Positions 1-12,218 of a stretch of 64,000 nucleotides of DNA are shown in pieces (position 1 is the stretch's first letter; each line of letters begins with the position of its first letter). The notes beneath the pieces were generated by a model. It ran no database searches. It was not told the DNA's origin and saw only the letters and a list, made by a program, of their open reading frames with translations. The translations under genes and the position numbers were made by a program. This stretch comes from Omphiscola glabra (lineage: Eukaryota > Mollusca > Gastropoda > Lymnaeidae): contig OZ024799.1 of the NCBI GenBank assembly GCA_964017045.1, forward strand, positions 29,027,596 to 29,091,595. The letters are read 5' to 3'.

Positions 1-1310
1 GTGCTATTGAAATGTTTGGAGACAGGACAGAGAGCCTGTTTATTATAGAGGTGTTCTCTAATCAGTCTCCAAGACGACGACCTGTCTCTCCTACGTATAA
101 TTTACCGCACTTTTTACAAAGGATTGTGTAAATCACGTTGCGACTTGTGCAGATAAGGCCCTCCTTTATTTTGAATATTTCCAGAGGGAAAGGGATCTTA
201 TCAACTTGAATCATGTAGGGACATGTGTTACATGGGCTACGATTGCAACTTTTGGTGCCTTTATGCGCTTGCATTGCCGGGAGGTGGCTTCTAACTAGCA
301 TGTCTCTAAGGCTCTTGTCCCTCCCGAAAGCAAAAGGAGGATGTTTTCTGAAAACCTCACTGGTGACAGGGTCTACCATGAGACTTGAGCGGTTTTTCCA
401 GTACCAGAGAACGAGCTTTAAGGTTATGGGGATGAAAAGTTAATATAAATTTTGGCCTATCACTAGCGTCAGAATGAGTAGCTTTAAAAGAATCTTGTCT
501 AGTCATGCCTTTAACTCGAGTGACAGCTGTCTAGTCATACCTTTAACTTGAGTGACAGCTGTCTAGTCATGCCTTTAACTCGAGTAACAGATGTCTAGTC
601 ATGCCTTTAACTCGAGTGACAGCTGTCTAGTCATGCCTTTAACTTGAGTGACAGCTGTATAGTCATACATTTAACTTGAGTGACAGCTGTCTAGTCATGC
701 CTTTAACTCGAGTGACAGCTGTCTAGTCATACCTTTAACTTGAGTGACAGCTGTCTAGTCATGCCTTTAACTCGAGTGACAGCTGTCTAGTCATACCTTT
801 AACTTGAGTGACAGCTGTCTAGTCATACCTTTAACTTGAGTGACAGCTGTCTAGTCATGCCTTTAACTTGAGTGACAGCTGTCTAGTCATGCCTTTATTT
901 TGAGTGACAGCTGTCTAGTCATACATTTAACTTGAGTGACAGCTGTCTAGTCATGCCTTTAACTTGAGTGACAGCTGCTTTTATAATTTGCTCAGGATAT
1001 GACCTTCGTCGGAAAAAATCCAACATTTCAGCCGTCCTTTCCCAAAAATCCTCATAATTACTACAGAATCTTCTCAGTCTCAGCAACTGAGAAAAAGGGA
1101 TGGAGTGCTTTACATGATTGAGGATGGGACGATGAATATAGTAAGAAACTGTGACTGTCTGTCTTCTAATAGAAAATGGACGTAGATATGTTATTCTTGT
1201 TAAGGTTAATTTTTAAGTCGATAAGTCGATAGTACTTTTATCGATCATTGAAGTGAATTTGATTGTTGGATGAAAATGTCCAATGAAGTCAATAAAACTT
1301 TCTAGTTGTT
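1..1310 (-). pseudogene. Penelope-like retroelement, C-terminal part (late reverse transcriptase plus GIY-YIG), broken
   Basis: Read on the minus strand, roughly 1310 to 980 encodes LESFIDFIGHFHPTIKFT, then TYLRPFSIRR, IPFSQLLRLRRFC and FFRRRSYPEQIIK, the late reverse-transcriptase/thumb region typical of Penelope-like elements. After a 32-bp tandem array (498-976) the protein resumes near 500 with VTRVKGMTRQDSFKATHSD and FILTFHPHN. From 379 to 62 it runs into FAFGRDKSLRDMLVRSHLP, a Cys cluster (CNRSPCNTCP), then CKKCGKLYVGETGRRLGD, which carries the YVGETG part of a GIY-YIG nuclease. Frame is lost several times: a stop in the early part, the 32-bp array (not a multiple of 3), a shift near 400, and a TGA with a shift at about 60 after which IREHLYNKQALCPVSKHF continues in another frame. 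The copy is dead and extends left of the window. Confidence 0.85.
498..976. repeat. 32-bp minisatellite, about 15 copies, inside Penelope coding sequence
   Basis: Unit core on the plus strand is GTCTAGTCATGCCTTTAACT followed by (C/T)GAGTGACAGCT. Read on the minus strand each unit encodes V-T-(R/Q)-V-K-G-M-T-R, which is the Penelope protein segment expected at this point. The unique flanks on both sides join into one continuous protein if a single unit is kept. Copies differ at a few sites (tcatgcc/tcatacc, ctcgag/cttgag). Confidence 0.9.
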
Positions 1311-1589
1311 TTAAAATTAATGGCGATTTTTTTGGGGGGAACAAAAATGAGACCAAGTTATGCATGTCTATTTATGGGCCATTTGGAACATCTTTGGAGT
1401 GAAATCTACAAAGGTCCTTTCCCAGAATACTACAAGAAAAACACAGATGAATTTATAGGGATTACCAATCTTTGATTCTAAATTTGCAGCCCTGAGAAAG
1501 CTACTCCTAGGCAACCGTTTCGTTCCAGCTACTTTGCAAACTATTTGCGATGTGGAAAACCAATGTAGAACCCTCTTATAGGGCTTCCG

Positions 1590-2070
1590 ATGCTTCCCCT
1601 GGTTGGGTGGGGGAATATATTAGGGCGTAAATTTACCATCTCAACTCCTGAAATATCTCATTGGGAAATGACGTCAGCGGGCCGTCGAGCTCGCGCTCCT
1701 TATGCCCTCCCTGGCGCGCCCCACACAAGCCAGGCGCCGGGTTTCCTCAACGCCAGGCCGTTTATTTCAGGCAGGTATCATGCATGGCTTTGTCTGCCCA
1801 CGTGGGACACGCAATGGGTTCCCCGGGTTAACGTCGAGGGGGTCAGTGGCCAACGCTTCCAAATCGGCAAGACCCTTCAGACTTGTCGACCGGAACCCCG
1901 GAATCCCAACTCCTAGAAAAGTCGACAGTATCTACTGTGTGTATCCACAGTGTCGGACCGACTGGGTGTCCCTGGGTTGGGGGAGCCTCCAGCAGCAATC
2001 CCGATCGAGCGGACTAGGGTGGGGGCCGTTCTGGTAAAAGGATATCTCCTACGTGCCGCTTCGCGGCTTG
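1590..2070. other. GC-rich island of unknown identity
   Basis: This stretch is markedly GC-rich against AT-rich neighbours on both sides and contains AscI-like GGCGCGCC, a CRE-like TGACGTCA core and many CpGs. Two overlapping ORFs of about 110 codons occur but neither resembles a family I recognise. It could be part of an unrecognised mobile element or a promoter/CpG-type segment. Downstream (2290-2470) a TATAAAAG motif and T-rich sequence follow, which could be an LTR-like piece, but no paired LTR was seen. Confidence 0.4.
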
Positions 2071-2737
2071 ATACTTAGGGTTGGGGGGTTGTTATGTAGG
2101 CGATTTGTTTGCTTCATGCTTTCCCCGTGCATGAACTCTAGCAAACAACAAACTCTAGGCCGCTTTTGGGGTGGGGGTAGCAAAATAATAGTCTCCCTTG
2201 GAACGTCTTTTCAACTAACTAAGTATTTTCAGTTTCATTCAGAATATTATAGAAACATCTAGAGAAAACTGGAAAGGAAAGCAATGCGTCAGGCGGTTCT
2301 CGAAAGATGACTAGAATAGAATATAAAAGCGTGAGGAGACAAATGACGAGGAGGCAGATCATTTATCACGAGATACTATCGTGTGTGTTATTTTTGGCTA
2401 TGAGACAGCGCTTTGTTTACTGTGTGTGTATAAATTTCTTTTCATCATTGTACCCCTTTTTGCGCATTGTGTTTTATTAACATCGTACCGGTACAAATCA
2501 AACAATATACTGTAAGTCAATAGTTAAATATATTTTCTTTTGGTTTTGTAATTTATTATAATTTACAAATTAAAACGTATTAATTGTAATTAGCCCTGGT
2601 TTGAGTATCGTATCTTTGTTATTGTATTTATCATTTGGTATCGTCTTTTGTTGTGTACTGTTTTAGAAGGAGCCATACACTTAAATAAGAGATTAATTTC
2701 TCCATATTGATAACGGTACGCAACAGGGGTGCTTTGG

Positions 2738-2745
2738 GGGAGGGC
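2738..2745. repeat. Left target-site duplication GGGAGGGC
   Basis: It is identical to 6717-6724 and abuts the terminal CAGTGTTT of the 2746-6716 element. Confidence 0.8.
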
Positions 2746-2821
2746 CAGTGTTTCTTTCAGAAATTTTCCCCCGAGGGGGCACTTTTGACGCTCGGGGGGG
2801 CAGTGCCAGTTTTTCAGTGGC

Positions 2822-3136
2822 CAGTGGCGTAGCTAAGGGGTGGCAGATGGGATATATGTCCCCGGGCTATAGTGTTAATGGATGAAAATAATAGGTTTCA
2901 GAGTTTAGCCGGGGGGGGGGGGGGTGTAAAAATGAATCTTGTCCCCTGTCACCAAAGACTCACGTCAGTGACGTAGAAGTGGGGGGGGGGGGCGAACATT
3001 TGGTCTTCCCAGGTGTCATTTTTTCTTTAGATAGAGCGGCGGGATTTTCGGACATCTGCACAGTTTCTATCGAGAAAGGTAGCGTGGCAAAAAAGTTAAC
3101 CCACCTAGGGTGGCGCTAACACTAGGCACGCCACTG
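2822..3136. mobile_element. CAGTGGCGTAGC / GCCACTG non-autonomous element
   Basis: Starts CAGTGGCGTAGCTAAGG and ends CTAGGCACGCCACTG, an imperfect terminal inverted repeat of a kind common in animal hAT-like elements. No clear target duplication is visible. The right third (about 3030-3136) resembles 60545-60651 and a piece at about 10866-10940, so the family is dispersed in this window. It holds G tracts at about 2911 and 2980. Confidence 0.6.
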
Positions 3137-3841
3137 GGCAGTGTATATATCAGCACCAAATTTGGCTGTCATGGCAAGTAATTTTTATCGGGAAGTAGGG
3201 CAGCAGAAAATGTGTGATTGTTTAACAATCAAAAGGTGCATTTTGGAGTATACATGATTCGAATGTTTTTATAAGACTTTCATTTGATCGGGGGAAATAA
3301 TTTTTCAAGCGTCGGGGGAGACATTATGGCGACCAGTGCCAGACACACACTAAATTCATTTTGGTTGTGGTGTGCCGAAGAAAATCATTTGCCACAAGAT
3401 TAGATTCAAACCGTTAGTCACATTGATCGACGTCAAGGAAAAAAAAAAAGGGGGGGGGGGGTAGCAGAAATTGAGGAATCCGAAGAGTTTGAGCAAAAGT
3501 GAGGCAGGGGTCACCTTAATTTAAAAATAATGTTCAATTCAAAATGCAGTGATGCATTGTGGTGCAAATTTTTCTTCTTCTTTTTCTGTCTATTAAGGGC
3601 CCACGATCAATTTATTGATCATTATGGCTCCTATGAATGTAGATGGGATTTGCAATGTTTCTGTGCCTGGTGTTGATGCGGATATTTCACTGGTAACAAG
3701 AGTTACCTAGTGAGGGTATCATGCACTGTATTCAATGTATCTTTAAGACAATGTGTGAAGGAGCATTTCAAACGTTCATATATTTACTGTTAGATGTCTC
3801 GTAGAAAATGCTAAGAATACATCAACATACACCAACTATAT

Positions 3842-4890
3842 GTGGACTATAAATCAGGTTATGATAGCATAGACAGGAAATACATGAACGATGCTGTGCT
3901 GGAACTTGGAATCCTTAACAAACTTACCCGACTCATACATATGACGATGGATAACTACAAAAGTAGAATCAAAGTACAGAGGGAGTACTTGAGGGAGTTC
4001 CCAATCAATCTGGGCCTCAGACAAGGAAATCCGTGTATCCTTTTCAACATCACTTTAGAAAAAAGCATTAGAAACATACGTATGAGCATCTGAGAGGTGG
4101 TACAGAACAACCATAAGGAACTTTATAAAGCCAGCCACTGTAATACCTGGCCTACATAGACGATATAGCGCTACTTGGTAGAAACAGCATTGATGATATA
4201 ATTAAAACTTTCAGGGAACTTGAAGATGTGACGGTCAAAGCTGGTCTTGATGTAAATAAAGCGAAGGCAATATTTATGATAATGTCAGGAAATACGCACT
4301 GATGACTTCATCAATATGAACATCTACGCCTTTGAGAGGGTAACTACTTTCAAATATCTAGGGGTGACTATAAATAAGCAAGAGGAAATAAAATCGGATG
4401 TACAAGAAAGAATAACAGCATGAAACCGTTCTTATTTCAATTTACAAAAGCTACTTCAAAGCAAAAATCTCGATAAGGGAACAAAGAAGGCAGTATACAC
4501 CATTGTCACAAGACCAGTAGTGAGACTTGGTTCCTACCAGAAAAGCAGAGAACCTGCTAAATATATGACCCGATGATAGACAATTTTGTTTTGGGAATCC
4601 GTACAAACCAAGAGCTATATCAATTGTACAAATACCCATCCATAGTCACAACAATATAGAAAATTGGCAGACTGCCCTAGGCAGGACACATTGAAAGGAT
4701 GCCGGATTCTGGAGCAACAAAAACGATCTACAGGCAGAAACCTAGGGGCAGACGGCTCACCGGTCGACCAAGACTGAGATGGATTGACGATGTAGAGAAG
4801 GGCTTACAAAGGTTGGGGTTCGCACATGGAGGTGTAAAGCGATGGATCGATCCCAATGGAAGAATGGGGTGGAGCAGGCCTGGGCCCTAA
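3842..4890 (+). pseudogene. LINE (non-LTR retrotransposon) reverse transcriptase, degenerate
   Basis: 3842-4093 encodes DYKSGYDSIDRKYMNDAVLE then INLGLRQGNP, matching the finger/palm region of LINE reverse transcriptases (usual form GLRQGDPLSP). About 4148-4180 encodes AYIDDIALLG, carrying the catalytic Y-x-D-D box, followed by GLDVNKAKAIF and TTFKYLGVTINK. 4699-4890 encodes RGRRLTGRPRLRWIDDVEKG, the usual C-terminal tail. Stops and shifts separate the blocks, so it is not functional. It lies nested inside the 2746-6716 element. The clade cannot be fixed by eye. Confidence 0.85.
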
Positions 4891-7044
4891 ATGGGATGAA
4901 GCGCCACTGATGTAAACATTTCTGACATTTGGGTGGGAAGCGCTAGAAATAACGATAATAACAGGACATCACTAACTCTTCCACCAGCACAATATTAAAT
5001 AAATTCAGTCCAATTGGGATCCCTTAGGGTATGTTTTTTATCGAGATATACTCCTTAGCTTAGACTCGCCCCTTAAAACTTTATAGGTCCCGGAAATTTT
5101 TTGATAAATTCAAAATGCAAGAATGCATTTTTTAAAATACCGTAGTTAAATTTAGTTTCGCCTCATTAAACACTTAACTGTAGAGCAACGGGAGAGATGC
5201 TAGTTAAGATTTTATGTGTCATTTGACATAAGAGCCATCGTACAAGTGACGTCTCTGCTTGACTGTGGTATGCAAACATTTTTTTCAAATTGAAAAGTAA
5301 TGTATTTTTAAAGTTATTATTTTAAAATATTTTTGGGATCAACTACATAAAAATAATTAATTTACTACAAAATATTTGTAAAATTAAGAAAAAAGACTTC
5401 CTTTCAAAAAAGGTATCCATCCCAAAAAAGAAATGCTAAAATAGTTTTACATTTTGAATGAAAAAAGAAAAACCAAAAACATACGTTTATTTCTAAATAT
5501 TTCCAAGTTTCACCAAAGCCAAAAAGAAAAATAGCTTTTCTGTACAAAAGGCTATAGACTATACCTTTATGGGTTTTCAAATTTGGTATTTATTTATAAA
5601 TCATATGTAACCGACATAATTGTTCAGAAGTCATAAACTGTTTACAAAAGACATCGTATATTTATTAATGTGTGATTTGTTTTCGTATAAAATTTTAGTT
5701 TAATTTCTCAATATTCAGTTGATTGAAATGTTAATTAATAATTAAGATTTTTAGACTATTATAATTTGCTTCAGATCATTACAACTTACAACTTGGCTCT
5801 TCAATATTATACTTGAAAACAATTTTTTTACCAATTCCATATAATTTTTTTTTTACCTACTACCAAAAATGGCGTGTACAAGATAATCGAAATACTCAAT
5901 TTTTTTAATTCGTTGTTTAAACATATTTTAAAATATGATTTTTTTAAAAATAGTTCAAACAGCTGGGGAAGATTGTTTATTATTATTATATTAACAGAGA
6001 AAAGTCATTGGTGATTTAATAAATAAAGACTTTTTAAAAAAATCATTTTACTCTGTTCCCGAAACTGTGTTAAAAAATTAGAAACACTCGATTTAATAAT
6101 TATGATGAAATGTCCACTATTTGTATGTAACCGCTAAATTCCTAATTTTTTGTTTTTAAATTATTATTATTATTATTTTTAAATTTTCATTTTATCTATG
6201 TCAGCATACATCTATGGAATCTACTACATTAAAATGTTTGCTAAAAATGATTTTTTAAAGCATGATGCTATTATACAGATTGCACATGTTTATTTATTAG
6301 CAAGAACTATATTTAAAAAGTATTTCAACTTTTGCAGCTGCAAAATGTAATTAAATAAAAGATACCGATATTTGCGAATCAGAAAAAGTAAGATTTAGCT
6401 TATGATCAGGAGCGGCCAATTTTCAAAACAATACTATATTTATAATCGATTTCTGCGAGCCTGTAACAAGATTAACCTGAACGCTATGGATCATCAATAT
6501 ATATCGAACAAAGCGATATTTTATTTGTTCCAATAATTGTTATCGATTAAAGGCACACATTTCAATAACTTTTAAAAATTTTATAAAAATTAAATTTAGA
6601 GTAGTTTTTTTTAATATTTTTTTTTTCTTACACATTTTCCCCCGGGGGGGCACTTGACTTGCTCCGGGGGGGCAGTGCCCCCCCCCCCCCCGGAGGTATG
6701 CCTGAAAGAAACACTGGGGAGGGCATAAGGAGCAATAGCTTGACGGCCCGCTGATGCCATTTCCTAATGTGACATTATCAAATACACAAATGGGCACAGA
6801 AGACGCCATACATAAATACATACAAGCAACACTAACAGTCACAAAAGAAATATATAAGTCTAAGCTTTATAGAAAATAAATAATTTTATGTCGATATGGA
6901 ATGACTTCCAGCGCGAAATATTATTATCCTAATAGGTTCCATACTGCGTCTATAGGTGACACATCGGTCAAAAGCAACGGCCGTAGAATATAAAATAGAT
7001 AACTGTCGACCTCACGGGTAGTGAGTGGGCCATGGCTCTACAAT

Positions 7045-7497
7045 CAGGGCCGGCGCTAGGGGATAGCGAAGTGAGCGACAGCCCAAAACACCATGTTTGC
7101 GGGTCCCCGCGCGTTGTCGTAGTATATTTATAATATACCTAAGTCTACTAATAGTTCCTAATCCAGTCAACACAATATATATATTAGATAGTCAAATGGT
7201 CTGAAGGTCTCTCTGGCTCCCATACTATCCCTTCGAGGTGAATCTCGGGAAGACCCCTGGGCGCATGTTAAGCAGACGAAAGAGGATTGTCAGGGAATTT
7301 TATACTTTATACCCGTTAACCTTTTGTTCAGCCTTCATCACACGATAAGAAGACGAATGATATTTACTGTTGTTTCGTAGATGTTGTAGAGTGGCGGTGA
7401 AGGTCGGACTATACCCACTTTCTGATATTTGATAACGTCAACGGTCCCGAAAAATTCAATTTGCACAAGGCCCCGCACCCTCCTAGCGCCGGACTTG
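7045..7497. mobile_element. hAT-like MITE (CAGGGCCGGCGCTAGG ends) left of the last visible ABCA exon
   Basis: The left end CAGGGCCGGCGCTAGG pairs with the right end CCTAGCGCCGGACTTG in inverted orientation. A 7-bp direct repeat CTACAAT flanks it (7038-7044 and 7498-7504). No coding capacity is seen. It ends 65 bp from the donor of the ABCA exon at 7562-7660 and so lies in the following intron. Confidence 0.7.
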
Positions 7498-7561
7498 CTA
7501 CAATAATAATTTAATTTAGAATGATTACTTTTTTTAAAGGTAGTGTTTAAGACATACATAC

Positions 7562-10500
7562 CAGAACGTTCTGCGGCGGCAAAGACCAGCAGTCCAAAAT
7601 ACAGGTTGAGGTTGACCAGAAGGCCCAGCGCGGGTCGAGACCAGCTTTGGGTCGTGAGAGCTCTGAGCATGTAGATGAGGGACACGTGGAAAAAACACGC
7701 AGTTGCGACGCATGTTTTAGCTGTTGAGGAGTATAAATGGGGACTCAGTCATAAATGGGGGCTCGGTCATAAATGGGGACTCAGTCATAAATGGGGGCTC
7801 GGTCATAAATGGGGACTCAGTCATAAATGGGGGCTCGGTCATAAACGGGGACTCAGTCATAAATGGGGACTCAGTCATAAATGGGGGCTCGGTCATAAAT
7901 GGGGGCTTGGTCATAAATGGGAACTCAGTCAGAAATGGGGGCTCGGTCATAAATGGGGGCTCGGTCATAAATGGGGACTCGGTCATAAATGGGGACTCAG
8001 TCATAAATGGGGGCTCGGTCATAAATGGGGACTCAGTCATAAATGGGGGCTTGGTCATAAATGGGGAGTCAGTCATAAATGGGGGCTCGGTCATAAATGG
8101 GGGCTCGGTCATAAATGGGGACTCAGTCATAAATGGGGGCTCGGTCATAAATGGGGACTCAGTCATAAATGGGGACTCAGTCATAAATGGGGACTCAGTC
8201 ATAAATGGGGGCTCGGTCATAAATGGGGACTCAGTCATAAATGGGGACTCGGCCAGTTTATTAAATAATGAACATTATATTGAGTAACAGCAAACAAATG
8301 ATATATGGGTCTCTTTAAACAATAATTTTGTTTACCAATATCTCATAGTACCTATGTTTTTTTGCCCATACATACAAAATCACAGCATGGGCATTTTTCC
8401 AATCCCTTATATAGTAAAATTAAGAAAAAAACTGAAATTAACATTGATTTATAATGCATTGATATAATAATAGGTGTTGTTTTTAAAAAAATACTCTAAC
8501 ACAGTGGTTACCAATCTTTTGACTCGCGGAGCCCTTTTTAGCATACATTCATTTGGGGTAGCCCTTATGTCCTTACATATGTTTAATAAATTAATCGTGT
8601 TATTTTATTTCTCGGTGCGGCCTCGGAGCCCCTGATATTGTTTGCAGATCACTTAGGGCTTCATGGAGCACAGGTTGCAAATCGCTTCCCTAACACAATA
8701 TTTCCCAAATGTGTACATCTTCAATTCTCTAATAGTCTCATTTAATCAGCGTTCTGGGGCTGCCCAGCCAAAACCACCTTAAATCAGTCACTCTTCTTAG
8801 TTTCCAAAAATAGGTTGCCGAACAAAGTGGTACGGGCAAAGGGGCAAACAGCACGAATCCCAGAGGTGTTACGATAACAGGCCCGACCCAGCAAGTCATA
8901 TCCATCTTGTAAACTAAAACGCCCGCATCATTAGAGCCTGGTAACTCAGATGCGGACGGAACACTGACATACCAAGTTCCACTTTAACAGGCCAGACCAC
9001 AACAGGGGACACGAACTGCCGGCATTGCACACTGGCCAACGAAACGGAGATACACCTGTTGCCTTCGTTACCCACACTTGATTTTGGGGCGATCTGGTAG
9101 GCAGGTGGGTTCTTCGTTAATAATATGTAGTATAGTACGGCCAAGCGGATGGGGCTTATTTCAAATGCCTCAGCCGGGGGTGGAGGGGGGCAGATAGAGC
9201 GAGCGCTTGGCTGCCACCAGATGCAACCTACCCTCTGTGTGAATGACACTCCCGAGGATGCAGTACGCAGACAGGCTCGCCGAGAAGGTGAAGAAGAAGA
9301 ACATGACCACCAAGTTGTCGGACAGCATGAAGATCGGCTCGTTGCCGAGCATGGGATACAGCAGCGTGCCGACAAACACCATGGACATGAGCGTGGACAT
9401 GATCAGCATCCACAGGTACCAGGACAACCAGTAGACCACGAGGTTCATCCCCATTCGTTGATAGACAGCCTGTAGAAGAGAGGGGGTTAATTGGGATTTC
9501 ATTACAACAGTATGATTTACAGACTTCACAAGATAGAGGTTAATTGCCATAAAGTGAATTAATGCCATCTTAGCAAGACCTTACAAATAAGCCTTAACCT
9601 ACCGGGACCCCCACTTCACCAAAAACCCTCTTAATAATTACAACTGCCTTACAGGACCCCGTCTCGCGAAGACACCCGCTTTATTAGGATCCTCACCTTA
9701 CCAGAACCCCCACCTTACCACAACCCCCACCTTACCAGGACCCCACTCTTCCCACCTTACCAGACCCCCACCTTACTAGGACCCCCACCTTGCTAGGACC
9801 CCTACCTTACCAGAACCACCTTACCAGAACCCCAACGTACCAGAACCCCCACCTTACTAGGACCCCCACCTTACCAGAAACCCCACCTTACCAGGACCCC
9901 CACCTTACCAGATACCCCACATTACCAGGACCCCCACTTTACCAGAAACCCCACCTTACCAGGACCCCCACCTTACCAGATACCCCACATTACCAGGACC
10001 CCCACTTTACCAGAACGCCCACCTTACCAGGAGCCCCACCTTATCAAGACCCCAGCTTACCAGGACCCAACTCTACCCACCTTACTAGGACCCCCACCTT
10101 ACTAGAATCCCCACCTTACCTGGACCCCCGCCTTACCAGAACCCCACCTTACCAGGACCCCGCTCTGTCGCTCCTTTGCTATTGTGTAAACGTTTCTGCC
10201 GATGAAAAACGTCGTGGCGACCACCATGTAGGAGGCTATCCGCAGGATGACGATGTCCACCAGGATCGGGTCGGTCCGCATGCTGTGTCCCGAGAACATC
10301 TTTGTGTTGACGGTCAGGTTGTAGGACTTGTTGCTCCAGATGTTGGTGAAGGCCTCCATAAGGAGGTACATGTTGTAGAGCTCCCCGGTGGAGTCGTAAT
10401 CTAAGGGAGTTTTATACATTGGTCAACGGAAAGGAAATAAGGAATTACACAGGGTGAAGGGAAACAGTGGCCTGGGGGGGGGGGGTAGAAAAAACAGTAC

Positions 10501-12149
10501 TTATATCGAACTTGTCGACAAAAACAGTTTACTTGGGCGAAATGTCACGATATGAGGCTAGATGTCATGACATGAGGCTAGATCTCATATGAGGCTTGAT
10601 GTCATGATACGAGGCTACACTGTTCTTAATTTATCTACATTGTGTTGTAAGGATACATCGCTAAGATACCCCCGCACACACACATACTTTGTGTATTCAT
10701 TTGTTAAGTTACATTATCTTGTATTGTCATCCTTGGCCCAGCTCAGGTAGCGCTATCATGCGATCACCTAGTAACTAGTCGGTTCGGCAACACACCGGCC
10801 GACGCACTGGCATTGGAAAGGGGTTGCGGAGCAGGCTATCTGCCCCGGGTGGAATTTTTTTCTAGCTATAGAGGGGCGTCATTTCTACCCAACTGCAGAG
10901 GTATTTTCATTGGTAGAGGTTGCGAAAAGCTTGCCCCCCCCCCCCCCAGGCGACACGCCATTCGAACCACGCCTTGCGTGATTAGTCACGTAACAGGGAA
11001 CAATTAAGTAACTTAATTCATGAGCCACTGTTACTACGTCAACCAATAATAAATCACCATACCACAGATATAGAATGTGTCCCCCCGGGTTTGAATTCTT
11101 TTCCTTCACAATCCTCTCCGGGTGAACTTTGCATAATGACGTGTGAGACCCGTCGATTGAAGAGATCGGCTGGTGTTACCTACCTGGTTTAACGTATTGC
11201 AAGAAACCACCGCACCTTAGCTTGTTGGATGTGAGGATGATGCCCGAGGCCGCGCACCTTAGCATGTTGGATGTGAGGATGATGCCCGAGGCCGCGCACC
11301 TTAGCATGTTGGATGTGAGGATGATGCCCGAGGCCGCGCACCTTAGCATGTTGGATGTGAGGATGATGCCCGAGGCCGCGCACCTTAGCATGTTGGATGT
11401 GAGGATGATGCCCGAGGCCGCGCACCTTAGCATGTTGGATGTGAGGATGATGCCCGAGGTCGGATTCTGAGGAGCTCTATCAGTGGCGTATACATCCACC
11501 TACCAAACCAAGAGCCTGCATCTTATAGGACCGCGAGTTTTCTAAAATAAAATGATGATGTGCTGTTAGGTTAACACGGGGGATCTATAATCATTATTAA
11601 TTAGACACAAGATTGTAAATTCATCGGCCAACGTTGATCTAATCCATGCCTATGAGAATTTGATTTCACACAGTTGTAAGACTCTATTAAGTTTTGTAAA
11701 TTGATGTAAGCAAATAGGTTAGTTTCATTCTAATCCCCATTCTAATGAAATTGGCTGAAGACTTCTTTTTAAATTACTTCTAAGTGCATAGGGATGAGAA
11801 TACGTTTCTTTGTGGTGATTTGAATCTATTTTTAAAACCCCTAGACATGAGCAGTTGATAATTCATTCAAGAGTCATCCAGTAATATAGTTAATATCACC
11901 ACACTAGACATTCGGGCTGGACACGCGGGCCGGACACTCGGGCTGGACACTTGGACTGGACACGCGGACCGGACACTCGGGCTGATCCCTCGGGCTAGAC
12001 ACAGCCTCCAAACTTGTGAGATTAGTTGACTTAAATTTATTGATTTCCTGTTTTCATTGTTCGCTGAAGAAGGCTTCCTCTGACATTTCGTTGTTTTGTT
12101 TTGGTTTTCATAATAAGGTTTCCCTGACCTTGATTTCCTTAAGGGCTAG

Positions 12150-12218
<69 letters not shown>

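Larger units (their letters stand above)
2746..6716. mobile_element. hAT-type DNA element (about 4 kb, non-autonomous, composite)
   Basis: The left end is CAGTGTTTCTTTCAG and the right end is its exact reverse complement CTGAAAGAAACACTG. Both are flanked by the perfect 8-bp direct repeat GGGAGGGC (2738-2745 and 6717-6724), as expected for hAT insertions. Just inside each end is a G/C-rich imperfect palindrome with GGGGGCACTT and GGGGGGCAGTGCC. No transposase is seen. The interior carries a CAGTGGCGTAGC repeat (2822-3136), a dead LINE reverse transcriptase (3842-4890) and about 1.6 kb of very AT-rich sequence (5000-6540) with no recognisable content. Confidence 0.8.

Noticed and set aside
498..976. 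Possible CRISPR array
   Set aside because: Units are contiguous 32-bp direct repeats without unique spacers, in an animal genome, and derive from Penelope coding sequence.
2290..2480. Solo LTR with TATAAAAG box
   Set aside because: No second LTR, primer-binding site, or flanking duplication could be found.
7675..8287. Three long repetitive ORFs on both strands
   Set aside because: Product of an 18-bp array whose length is a multiple of 3; intronic position in the ABCA gene.
9149..9475. Plus-strand and alternative minus-strand ORFs at the ABCA exon
   Set aside because: Shadows of the minus-strand exon 9232-9469, which alone gives membrane-span sequence matching ABCA proteins.
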